Source of the DNA: a virus
Strand: one strand, 5' to 3'
IMG/VR virus record: IMGVR_UViG_3300009593_004077
Span: 1-20,356 of that record
Length of the DNA stretch: 20,356 bases
Part shown: positions 10,201 through 15,554 of the stretch, in pieces
Numbering within the stretch: position 1 is the first letter of the stretch
Layout: each line of letters starts with the position of its first letter
Notes under the pieces: generated by a model
Seen by the model: the letters and a program-made list of their open reading frames with translations, nothing else
Databases searched by the model: none
Told to the model about the DNA's origin: nothing
Position numbers and translations under genes: made by a program

Positions 10201-12715
10201 TGCAGGTATTACTCCTGCGATTAGGGCTACAGGTGATGTAAGCGGAATCATTAAAAGATTTTTTGCAGACGAAGGGTTACCTGTTCCTGATATAGATTCA
10301 GCGACTTTAAGGCTTATAGAAGAGGAACTGATGTTAAATAAACTTCCTTCAAGAGTTTATTCAACATACAGAAATTCTTTAACCCTTGATGGCTACAATG
10401 TTGCTGTTTGGCGAAACCGCAGGGAAGCGGTTTCGGTTACAGGCCATGGTTCAGAAATTAGGGGTCAATCTTCATTCATGTTGACGAACCCTCATGCTGT
10501 TAAACCTGTACAGTCTGTCGATTCTCAGATAAAAATGATGGCTGGTGAAATTGATGGGCAAGGAAAATTGTTGGATTATGAGAAAGCAATCGACGAATAC
10601 ATAGAAGCAATTGATGCAGAGTTTGCAGGGATGACTGCTCGGCAAAGGGCTGATTGGGGCGAAAAGTTTGAAAAGTTCATAAATCCTGATGATGTTCTTG
10701 TTCAAATGCAAAACAGTTCGCAGCAGCGTATAGCAGGTTTGGGTTCTGTAGGTTTAGAAAGTGAGGCTTTGAAAGATTTGGCAGAGGCTCGTGCGAGAGT
10801 TGAATCTGCAGGGTTGCCTGCTAAGGAACTTAAAGAAGCGAGAATTGTTTTAGAGGGAGTGCAAAGCCGTGTAGATGAAATGTCTCGTGCGCAAAGAACG
10901 TTAAATGTGATTTTGGACGAAAACAGTATCAATCTTGAAGCACCATTGTTAAGAGGCGCTTACGAACAGTTGCAGACTTCTGTCGCTATTCTCCATTCTG
11001 TAAATCTTGAACAAAACAGAAAAGCGCTTGAACTTGCTTTAGGTCAAGGAGATCTTAATGATATCGCTAGATACATTGGAGACATTAATCAAGGGTCTGT
11101 TGATGGAATAAGTAATGAACTTTTGCAGGCTATAGAGGGTTTAAAAACTTTAGAGGGTGCAAGACCGATACCTAAAGGCGGTATTGCCGCTGAGCCTATT
11201 TCTCCTGATGACGATTTTTGGTTTCCTTTGAAGTCTTTTCAGGATAGAGAAAAGATTTTAGATGAAGTTTTTGTATCTGGTTTTAAGGCTTTTGGTGTGA
11301 ACGCTCAGGGTCCTGAAGCGATGGTTGATGCTATGACTGCTGTTACACGTTTTCAGGCTCAAGGCGGTTGGGGTGCGTTCCTTAGACAATACGATAAAGT
11401 CCATAACCTAACCAAGGGCTATATGATTGCGAAACCTGGGTTTCATATGAGGAACCTTTTTTCTTCTACTTTCATGAACTTTTTACATGGTGTAGATATT
11501 GCTAGTTATCGCCAGTTCCAACGTGCTTATTGGCAAGTTCAACATGAATTGGCTGTGGAGCGTGGGGCTGTTAAAACGGCACGGAACATCAGGGTTGCTA
11601 TGCGTTCTAGGGGCATTTGGAGAAAAACCAACGATGATGCTAAAGCGATTGTACGCGAAATGCTTGATGAAAATATTGTTGGTACTTCTGCTGGTCAGAT
11701 AGGTGTGGAATTTACTGGGGGTAGTGCACGTGGGGGCAGGATTCGTCGTGCTTGGAGTACTGTGAATCCGTTTAATTCTAGAAACCTTCCTTTGCAGTTG
11801 TCTAAAAATGTTGGTATGGGTGTTGAGACTTATGTGCGTGGTGCGCTTGGGTTTGATGTTATTAAAAAAGGTGGAACAGTCGATGAGGCTTTTGACGCTA
11901 TAACTACTTGGCATTTTGATTATGACGATTTGTCTGATTTTGAACGTTTTGTTGTTAAAAGGATCATTCCATTTTATACATGGACGAAAAATGCTATGCC
12001 TTTGATGATTGAGCAGATAGGTAAAAATCCTGCAAAAATGAGTTTGTATTTCAAGTTAAAGAACAATGTGGAGCAAGGTCAAGACCGTGCGCCAATTGTT
12101 CCTGAATATTTTCATCGCCAACAAGCCATGCAATTACCTATCAAGTACAAGGGTGAGAACATGTTTTGGTTACCTGATTTACCATTTAAGGCTCCTTTTG
12201 AATTGCTTGATCCTACTTTGTCTTTTGATACAGATATGACTGTTGCTGATAGGGTTAAAACGGCTTTGGGTAGTGTTCTTACTCAAACGACGCCTTTGAT
12301 TAAAGCGCCTGTTGAGTGGTATATGCAACGTAACATTTGGAAAGGTTATTCTTTTTCAGGCAGGTATCAGGAAGTTCCTACTGCTTATCAGACAATTCCT
12401 TTACTTATGCCCATGTTAGATAAGTTGGGTTTGAGCGAGAATCAAGATGATAGATGGTTTATGAAGGATTACGATTTGCATGCCATGGCGCAATTGTTGC
12501 CTACTTTCACGGATTTGCGTAGGTTGTTTCCTAGTGAGGAGCGGTATCAGCAAAGAACTTTGTCTAGTTGGTTGAGTTTTGTGTTTGGTGCTGGTATTAG
12601 AACTAATACACGTGACGAGCAGCAACGTGTATTACAATCTTTAAGGTACGAACGTCAAGAGGAAATTGACGACATGAACTCTTTACGCAGGGCTGCTGCT
12701 AGAGCGAATCAATAG
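4244..12715 (+). CDS. Giant 2823-aa virion/polyvalent protein with embedded HipA/PI3-4K-like kinase module and LPD38-like C-terminus
   Basis: The N-terminal region has hydrophobic helices (about 120-146 and 205-240). A segment DNYLPRVLSDDAARYL lies near residue 655. A long coiled coil covers about 810-930. Residues about 1270-1560 look like a protein-kinase-like fold: beta-strand lysine in YFLKRY (K1318), glutamate in GEVLADNLY (E1345), catalytic-loop NHDVMG (D1450) with N1461 eleven residues on, and metal-binding RLDNGASFFYRG (D1475). This is the pattern of HipA-like / PI3-4-kinase-like enzymes. Residues about 2390-2640 (GYMIAKPGFHMRNLFSS; RIIPFYTWTKN at 2574-2584) resemble LPD38, a domain of phage polyvalent proteins. 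No lytic transglycosylase motif was found. Position after two virion-type genes and before lysis genes suggests it is packaged and ejected. The kinase call is fairly firm, its substrate unknown. Confidence 0.8.
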   Translation: MATENDLAEDFRRLASETLTKRATPPELPSGPPQFAAPKNKMLESLGIKYLDPKVYGVDTALSRDKSFWERDQPFGLYGDMPVRPDPTTVSWMNEVYQDRAYDNLPWHQKLLVNVGKAATTGLTGFLFKTIQYPLTVMAVGARLFLENQHKFNPFVNEAQGNPENRMGVRDAFGKLNIFSGSGTYTFGEVLHDMDYLQDTHWAWKVGLAGDIFLDPLTYLTVGIGKAGLLAAKVAAKGGVTIARHTARRAVQEAAEIAFEAAGRSADEIAGISGRIAALPDSTINQLADSIVSGSTYSRGFNTVTGEIDDVVKHVDDAVEVNLRSLFDEVGEGAIDDVYLTLNADDVADMRILFDPQIRGTTGVSDDVLRVAATQIHKNRLDETLRVVPKQADDAVGVFAKETNKKGFYGARTRQPREWFPDIGEAQNVHLALGFKVPLSGSLGQKIFRHNLQQPIGFKVLGSATNPVIGTWLRAIPQATRSLFFGRKIVKNGPLARIFAATTGKAAPEGVLGTAEGGLIGWMRRGGRRQDVRQLARQAFRDGDAVAVHQYKSLLHISGRGDAAARKAGTDLSRLLKEFRRNSLISSVDSQDLVAALRGNEEAIGILNNVQGTREIGGKIETVTAYDLAQEFMENLRVVSNRMAHRDFLGKVDNYLPRVLSDDAARYLESKKSGLIGRRHKNVKRKYGPSGFEERRTYVSAEEYDELVKQKGEEAVLESGMQKTFLGEELYDPANANGLSVEEQIAEIMHSKGINYSLFDDDFDRVMDVYIGAISKRIGEVYSESLLIKEGIFVDVTTSFVHIPNGEVAGAVHNVRKAQTKVVQSANALDEALEEAILQGSEEVAKQTRYVKQLEEIAKQAQTEYDSAVAKFNKLAEDALQLEELNEARRVAVDEINRKLAAISEGAAFSEKVVAAAEEAKRLLDEKERLFTSGLLDFHTGALKTASVQKMVLENRIFSLFGSKKRWDDFAELAKGYDPIEQPDFAAYIKQVAPDMADDDVAKNVEWMNQVSELVSDIDSTPQGPWLALQNETVESLQGQPSLSNFVNNIEGTFKMLDNQIEISQGIVSDGQQLLADAGVAMEDLFVGGKLPTPENISEAKQIIVQKLDEAMAPETVGHWWEIPIGHPEYSKPMAASKQYLDLDAAWVKLMSEDPDFKNAVHLFYDSFKGFNVKAAFVDGQDLNNLIESGIRGLDDKRMLAKELGSLEIFNDPLIASNGKGRVFNDVTVQDLATWIKWRDQTLTSFNSGSLPAPVTHNSAEDILQGGILRGVSQHSDTGYVLEDLGVDLEDAEDLLEILDGSNLVVKVDFGDKTYFLKRYLGDQGLQTSIDLPNASAAEHRVTGEVLADNLYDQLSSGGAPRSSYSFIDNGTELDGWWKVSEEVEQIIPADGYDVSTQDRRTSLNSQGEILGYEIVRIANPQDVIAATDVPLRELRQQSFMADVLLGNHDVMGYGGPDGVNFGINRLTGEFVRLDNGASFFYRGRGVPKSSDPSFNFGEVQEMFGPETFFDESYENTIGHVNDNLLMRQGLGSAAGFVSEMSNQLDVLLDIRLNSGGWENWVRNLMPDLSDDNVALYTAWLDERSRTLARKFNKKFDDDIPVPRVLNLIHRSKLEGFLPQGQIIGTADAAWLDSQAGMNANVGNVENALFEPDDSEYLIQLGLPRDAGGARFYGYALVEEDELVELLIEQSKLNPKNEVGEFVELERHIEALERTIEDDARAIGLSGATVFDGGVRDQAWDIAERVFNSDPDLLRNYLEQASSTIVGGGSNTAAYADFVLELMDSVDRLSSRSLFGIDPDGVPLGWRDKMLIVSQILRLDDIGFGASVGKVDPALKGILDDWFLRVPSALSEPKEVYENLPEVIGILESLPDVRLRELISRRISGLSSDAGIGARRASWIKRLQWEQNPLLAAFHDGRIFREGTHASLGWSNRNVRSVLHRELFGSSTAEMDRVYRLADEIIREEGGSFTTVSGGDYLTGQSEAGVAGITPAIRATGDVSGIIKRFFADEGLPVPDIDSATLRLIEEELMLNKLPSRVYSTYRNSLTLDGYNVAVWRNRREAVSVTGHGSEIRGQSSFMLTNPHAVKPVQSVDSQIKMMAGEIDGQGKLLDYEKAIDEYIEAIDAEFAGMTARQRADWGEKFEKFINPDDVLVQMQNSSQQRIAGLGSVGLESEALKDLAEARARVESAGLPAKELKEARIVLEGVQSRVDEMSRAQRTLNVILDENSINLEAPLLRGAYEQLQTSVAILHSVNLEQNRKALELALGQGDLNDIARYIGDINQGSVDGISNELLQAIEGLKTLEGARPIPKGGIAAEPISPDDDFWFPLKSFQDREKILDEVFVSGFKAFGVNAQGPEAMVDAMTAVTRFQAQGGWGAFLRQYDKVHNLTKGYMIAKPGFHMRNLFSSTFMNFLHGVDIASYRQFQRAYWQVQHELAVERGAVKTARNIRVAMRSRGIWRKTNDDAKAIVREMLDENIVGTSAGQIGVEFTGGSARGGRIRRAWSTVNPFNSRNLPLQLSKNVGMGVETYVRGALGFDVIKKGGTVDEAFDAITTWHFDYDDLSDFERFVVKRIIPFYTWTKNAMPLMIEQIGKNPAKMSLYFKLKNNVEQGQDRAPIVPEYFHRQQAMQLPIKYKGENMFWLPDLPFKAPFELLDPTLSFDTDMTVADRVKTALGSVLTQTTPLIKAPVEWYMQRNIWKGYSFSGRYQEVPTAYQTIPLLMPMLDKLGLSENQDDRWFMKDYDLHAMAQLLPTFTDLRRLFPSEERYQQRTLSSWLSFVFGAGIRTNTRDEQQRVLQSLRYERQEEIDDMNSLRRAAARANQ
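4307..4331 (+). other. Inverted repeat (10-bp stem with one G-U) near the 5' end of the giant gene
   Basis: Arms AGGGCAACTC (4307-4316) and GAGTTGCCTT (4322-4331) enclose a 5-base loop. In the + strand RNA all ten positions pair, one of them as G-U. The stem starts about 60 bases after the start codon and encodes a Pro-rich linker (RATPPELPSG). It could modulate early elongation or be an RNA-processing site; chance is not excluded. Confidence 0.4.
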
Positions 12716-12734
12716 GACAGAAAGGCTTATAGGT

Positions 12735-13508
12735 ATGGATTTCAATTTACCAGTTACTTCTAAATGGGTACGCACGGAAGAGTTGCACCCTAAATTCAAA
12801 TACAGGTTAAATCAGTTTTTTAAAGATAACCGTATTGTTGGGCGTGTGAAGATTGTCAGCGGTGTACGCACGTTAGCGCAACAACAGGCGTTATATGACA
12901 AGTACAAGGCAGGTCGCGGGAATCTCGCCGCGAATCCAATGAGACGCATGTCTAATGGCATGCGTGGTTCTTACCATATGGCTCAGGAGGCTTTCGGTGG
13001 CTATGGTTATGCTGTTGATTTAAGGATTACAGGCAAAGGGCTGTCTACTGCTGAGGTGAATCGTATCGCAGCGGAGTATGGCTGCGTGAAAACGGTACCT
13101 TCGGAGTGGTGGCATGTATGTCCTGGGCGTGTACAGGGGTCAGAATTTGTGTGGTTTGACGCTCCTGCGGTTTCAGGTGATGAAACCTTGGATGCTGTGA
13201 AAATGGACCCTAAGACACCCCTTCAGATCTTCGCTGAGGCGGTCACAGAGGCTCGTCAGCACGTCCTACGCAAGGGCAGTAGGGGTAAACCTGTTGAGGT
13301 GCTTCAACTGTTCTTAGAGCAAGAGGGGTTCTGCACGGCACGGAACAAGAAACGTTCACGTAAGGGCGCAGGAATCGATGGCATTTTTGGTTCAGGTACA
13401 AGGGCTGCTGTTATGAAGTTCCAAGAATCTGAATTTGTAAACACAGGTAACAAACTCACTGTGGATGGGATCGTTGGTCCTTCTACGTGGAATGCGTTAA
13501 TAAATTAG
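12735..13508 (+). CDS. Endolysin: VanY-like (M15) zinc peptidase plus peptidoglycan-binding domain
   Basis: A 257-residue lysis enzyme that cuts peptide bonds in host peptidoglycan. Residues about 20-135 form a VanY/M15-type D,D- or L,D-carboxypeptidase-like domain. Visible motifs are SGVRTLAQQQALYDKY (conserved Arg45), zinc ligands H81 (GSYH), D95 (YAVDLR) and H127, and the catalytic E124 in SEWWHV. The H81-D95 spacing is longer than the usual H-x6-D, because a Gly/Tyr-rich insert (AQEAFGGYGY) lies between. Residues about 178-257 (KPVEVLQLFLEQEGF; VDGIVGPSTWNALIN) are a PG_binding_1-type repeat. There is no signal peptide, so release should depend on the holin coded 100 bases downstream. The ribosome site is AGAAAGG. 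Confidence 0.92.
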   Translation: MDFNLPVTSKWVRTEELHPKFKYRLNQFFKDNRIVGRVKIVSGVRTLAQQQALYDKYKAGRGNLAANPMRRMSNGMRGSYHMAQEAFGGYGYAVDLRITGKGLSTAEVNRIAAEYGCVKTVPSEWWHVCPGRVQGSEFVWFDAPAVSGDETLDAVKMDPKTPLQIFAEAVTEARQHVLRKGSRGKPVEVLQLFLEQEGFCTARNKKRSRKGAGIDGIFGSGTRAAVMKFQESEFVNTGNKLTVDGIVGPSTWNALIN

Positions 13509-13516
13509 GAAAAGAT

Positions 13517-13603
13517 ATGCCTAAAGTGGGAAATAAAAAATACGCCTACACTGCTAAAGGTAAGGCCGCTGCTGCAAAAGCAAGGAAAAGAAAGAAGAAA
13601 TAA
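13517..13603 (+). CDS. Tiny 28-residue basic protein (MPKVGNKKYAYT... type)
   Basis: A 28-residue peptide beginning MPKVGNKKYAYTAKGKAAAK and ending in a run of Lys and Arg. AGGAAAAG precedes the ATG, and its stop overlaps the holin ATG (TAATG, 13601-13605), which argues that it is translated. Very small proteins of the pattern MPKVG-K-Y-YT-KG-AAAK are familiar from many phage genomes, but no function is known to me. The charge suggests binding to nucleic acid or to phospholipid. Its place between endolysin and holin could equally mean a lysis accessory or a minor virion peptide. Confidence 0.72.
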   Translation: MPKVGNKKYAYTAKGKAAAAKARKRKKK

Positions 13604-13812
13604 TGAATTATAGAGATCTCGCTGAGCGTGTAGGGGCAACTTTTGTTCAAGCCGCTGTGGGCGCTATGGGAACTAACACATTTTTGGATCTAGGTATAGA
13701 TCAATGGAAAATGATTGTTATGGCAGGCGTGTCTGCTGCTCTTTCAGTTTTGAAAGGCGCTGCTGCTGCTCGTCTGGCTGGCACAAGGGGTTCTGCTTCT
13801 CTGGTGGATTAA
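13603..13812 (+). CDS. Holin, r1t-like
   Basis: A 69-residue membrane protein that should oligomerise in the cytoplasmic membrane and open holes for the endolysin. It has two hydrophobic stretches, about residues 10-29 (GATFVQAAVGAMGTNTFLDL) and 36-60 (KMIVMAGVSAALSVLKGAAAARLAG). They are joined by a short turn with Asp, and the tail reads GTRGSASLVD. The order, length and the ALSVLK...GSASLV ending match the phage r1t holin family (Pfam 'r1t holin') that is common in phages of Gram-positive, especially actinobacterial, hosts. It is coupled to the 28-aa gene by TAATG and touches the next gene without a gap. Confidence 0.85.
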   Translation: MNYRDLAERVGATFVQAAVGAMGTNTFLDLGIDQWKMIVMAGVSAALSVLKGAAAARLAGTRGSASLVD

Positions 13813-14166
13813 ATGAGCGAAGAAGATACCAACATAGCCTTTGAGCAGTGGTGTAGAGCAGAAGGTGACGCTATCGCTGATGAGATAAGGGATAGCATGA
13901 AGGCCAGTTCAAGCGTATTGAACGTTGATGATGGTTCTCACGCTGTTTGGCATGAAGGTAATTTAGGTTTGCTTTTAGTTCTTCCATTTGAGCATGCTAT
14001 GGCTTTTGCTGTTGAGCATGAAAACAATGATGTTGAGACTAATCCTGTACACAACTACATATTTAACACTATTAGTAACCTTGTTCTTCGCGCTACAAAC
14101 ATAATGGATTTCCCTGATGATCCTGCAGAATGGCAGGATTGGGCTGACGATTTTGGTGAAGATTAG
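13813..14166 (+). CDS. Small acidic protein at the end of the + strand block, function unknown
   Basis: A 117-residue acidic protein whose ATG follows the holin stop directly. It begins MSEEDTNIAFEQWCRAEGDA and has a central hydrophobic strand LGLLLVLPFEHAMAFAV, then helices, and ends in WQDWADDFGED. No signal peptide, clear membrane span or catalytic motif is seen; the hydrophobic strand is probably buried rather than transmembrane. The tight spacing places it in the lysis cassette, so an antiholin or late regulatory role is possible but unsupported. Its stop codon overlaps the stop of the convergent gene. Confidence 0.72.
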   Translation: MSEEDTNIAFEQWCRAEGDAIADEIRDSMKASSSVLNVDDGSHAVWHEGNLGLLLVLPFEHAMAFAVEHENNDVETNPVHNYIFNTISNLVLRATNIMDFPDDPAEWQDWADDFGED

Positions 14167-14696
14167 ATCTTAATGTGTTCGTATTGGTCGCTTAAAGGTA
14201 AGCGCCAAATGTTCCTAACCACCATGCATCCTATGATGCAGTAACCTACAAGGTCTAAGAACGTATCTTCGATGCTTTCAAAGTTACCGTTTCTTCCTGC
14301 AAGGTTTTCTAGTCTGGCTATTTTGTCATGTATACGCACAAGCAAGCCGTCTGTTCCGAATCTGCTTATATTCTCGTATCCGTAATCTTCTTGCTTTTTT
14401 CTAAGCAGTGGAATTACTTGCGTTGCAGTTAGTTCAAAGTCGTCGTCGTAATAGAATTTTGTCATGTCTAGGAACATGATTGCCATTGCTGTGAACCAGT
14501 TAGCGCCGACATCTTCGTACACTTCTGCGCCGTAATAAACTGCTGAAAACGTGTCGTATTCGTTGCGTATGACTCCTAAAAGGAGGTCGTGGTCTTGTGA
14601 GTGAGGGTGCCTCACTCCTTGTACACGTTTTGTATCTATGTTGTTTGCCATCAGCCCTGCGGCTGCATCCCATGTTTCTGGGCTAATTTTTCTCAT
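14163..14696 (-). CDS. DUF1599 / Nmad1-like protein (nucleotide-modification-associated, all-alpha)
   Basis: A 177-residue helical protein. The C-terminal half carries a recognisable signature: KKQEDYGYENISRFGTDG (about 100-117), LLVRIHDKIARLENL (118-132) and ESIEDTFLDLVGYCIIG (140-156). This is the K-x-DYG / R-DK--RL / E--DTLLDL-Y pattern of DUF1599 (nucleotide modification associated domain 1), related to the all-alpha NTP pyrophosphatase fold. In that fold the Glu/Asp residues bind metal and a nucleotide. The N-terminal 90 residues are extra and of unknown role. A possible job is handling modified or non-canonical dNTPs. The start follows AAGGAA at 7-base spacing and overlaps the sigma-like gene by 14 bases. 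It is the last gene of the - strand block. Confidence 0.75.
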   Translation of the reverse strand: MRKISPETWDAAAGLMANNIDTKRVQGVRHPHSQDHDLLLGVIRNEYDTFSAVYYGAEVYEDVGANWFTAMAIMFLDMTKFYYDDDFELTATQVIPLLRKKQEDYGYENISRFGTDGLLVRIHDKIARLENLAGRNGNFESIEDTFLDLVGYCIIGCMVVRNIWRLPLSDQYEHIKI

Positions 14697-15006
14697 CTAA
14701 AAATTCCTTAACTATTTCGTGTCGGGAAAGTTCTTCCCCGAGTTTTTTCAATATTTGATCTCTTCTACGAGCAACTGTCGTTTTAGGTATGCCTAAAATG
14801 TATTCGACATCTCGTAAACTCAGTTTTTCAAACAGTAAAGCGTTAATGATCCAGAGTTCTATGCCTTCAAGAGTGTCGTATGCGTTAAATACTAATTCGT
14901 GTAACGCTGTTCGATCTACCCCTGAGAATCTTTCGTCTTTGCCTGAAAGTGTTTCTTTCAGCCAAGATAAGTGCGAAGGGTCAGTTGGTATTTCCTTGCG
15001 ACTCAT
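14683..15006 (-). CDS. Sigma-70 region 4-like DNA-binding regulator (107 aa)
   Basis: A small protein whose residues about 45-92 read as sigma-70 region 4: LEGIELWIINALLFEKLSLR, then DVEYILGIPKTTVARRRDQI, then LKKLGEEL. This is a helix-turn-helix of the LuxR/sigma type that would contact a -35 element or the beta-flap. There is no region 2, so it cannot act alone as a classical sigma factor. The first 40 residues are unrelated and short. Likely roles are an anti- or co-sigma factor that redirects host RNA polymerase, or a simple repressor or activator. It overlaps the upstream gene by 26 bases and the downstream gene by 14, so it is part of the replication operon. The ribosome site is weak. 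Confidence 0.78.
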   Translation of the reverse strand: MSRKEIPTDPSHLSWLKETLSGKDERFSGVDRTALHELVFNAYDTLEGIELWIINALLFEKLSLRDVEYILGIPKTTVARRRDQILKKLGEELSRHEIVKEFLDEKN

Positions 15007-15430
15007 CTACCCATACTAACGCAGCAGGTATCGCATAGTACTGTTTCCCCTCAGGAAACGATTCTATCGTCGCTTTTCTGCACAATTTTTGCAAATCGCT
15101 GTACTCTATTAACGCATTTCTGTCATTTGTTGAGTCATAAACAAAAAGTTGCACTTTGTGCATTCGGTTCCATGAACCTAATGCTTTCATTTTTTCTAGT
15201 TTCATTTTCAACATCTGATCTTTGCCTAAACCTTGCACTTCTACAAGGTTGTTTGACGTTAAATAATCAGGTGTATGCCTTATGGAAAGAGGCAATGAAG
15301 CCATGTTTAGAGGGGGTCTGTTAAGTCCGTAACGTATGTAATTGACTTCGGATGTTTCTTCAAATTTTCGTTCAGCGATATCGCCCATCATTTGTATTCT
15401 TTGGTTGAACGGCCTATCTGCAAAACTCAT
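14981..15430 (-). CDS. PD-(D/E)XK-like nuclease-fold protein (149 aa)
   Basis: A 149-residue protein with the layout of a small restriction-endonuclease fold. There is an N-terminal helix with E20 (GDIAERKFEE), then RHTPDYLTSNNLVEVQGLGK, giving D55 and the E64-x-Q66 pair. After that comes a basic helix (KDQMLKMKLEKMKALGSWNR) and a strand VQLFVYDS. Gln replaces the usual Lys of the (D/E)XK motif, a variation known in some families. Similar 'TPDY...VEV-G-G-D' proteins are common in actinophages, usually called hypothetical. It may be a structure-specific nuclease working with RusA, or an inactive relative. Its ATG overlaps the stop of the 39-aa gene (ATGA). Confidence 0.7.
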   Translation of the reverse strand: MSFADRPFNQRIQMMGDIAERKFEETSEVNYIRYGLNRPPLNMASLPLSIRHTPDYLTSNNLVEVQGLGKDQMLKMKLEKMKALGSWNRMHKVQLFVYDSTNDRNALIEYSDLQKLCRKATIESFPEGKQYYAIPAALVWVDESQGNTN

Positions 15431-15546
15431 TTGTTTTTACGTTCTTCTTTACGCTTCAAGTATCTTTTATGATCCTCTTCACGTGCTTTTTCAAGCGCTT
15501 TTTTTGTCATTGTGGTATTCATGCCAGTAGGACTGATGTTACCCAT
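15427..15546 (-). CDS. 39-residue basic helical peptide between RusA and the nuclease-fold gene
   Basis: A short frame opens 8 bases after the rusA stop with a near-perfect ribosome site (AGGAGG, 7 bases before ATG). It starts MGNISPTGMNTTMTKKALEK and continues as a strongly charged helix rich in Lys, Arg and Glu, ending ERKNK. The stop TGA overlaps the next ATG as ATGA, a classic coupling. The strong ribosome site and exact fit between two genes make translation very likely, although it is short. No family is recognised; the charged single helix could bind nucleic acid or a partner protein. Confidence 0.72.
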   Translation of the reverse strand: MGNISPTGMNTTMTKKALEKAREEDHKRYLKRKEERKNK

Positions 15547-15554
15547 GTTTCCTC

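Noticed and set aside
11483-11914. 143-aa open frame on the - strand opposite the giant gene
   Set aside because: It lies fully inside the LPD38-like part of the giant gene, its composition (Ser/Thr/Asn/Pro-rich) is that of an antisense frame, and no ribosome site is seen.
4244-12715. Lytic transglycosylase or HExxH metallopeptidase in the giant protein
   Set aside because: Such domains are frequent in ejection proteins, but no HExxH and no convincing transglycosylase motif could be found by eye.
14189-14240. Two 6-bp stems (14189-14204 and 14225-14240) as a bidirectional terminator
   Set aside because: They are short, have no following U-run on either strand, and stems of this size are expected by chance.
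14599-14961. Perfect 7-8 bp stems at 14599-14617, 14781-14798 and 14943-14961
   Set aside because: A simple random-sequence estimate gives several perfect 8-bp stems and more 7-bp ones in 20 kb, so these alone are not evidence of function.
14971-15324. 117-aa open frame on the + strand
   Set aside because: It covers the nuclease-fold gene on the opposite strand and has no ribosome site or ordered motifs.
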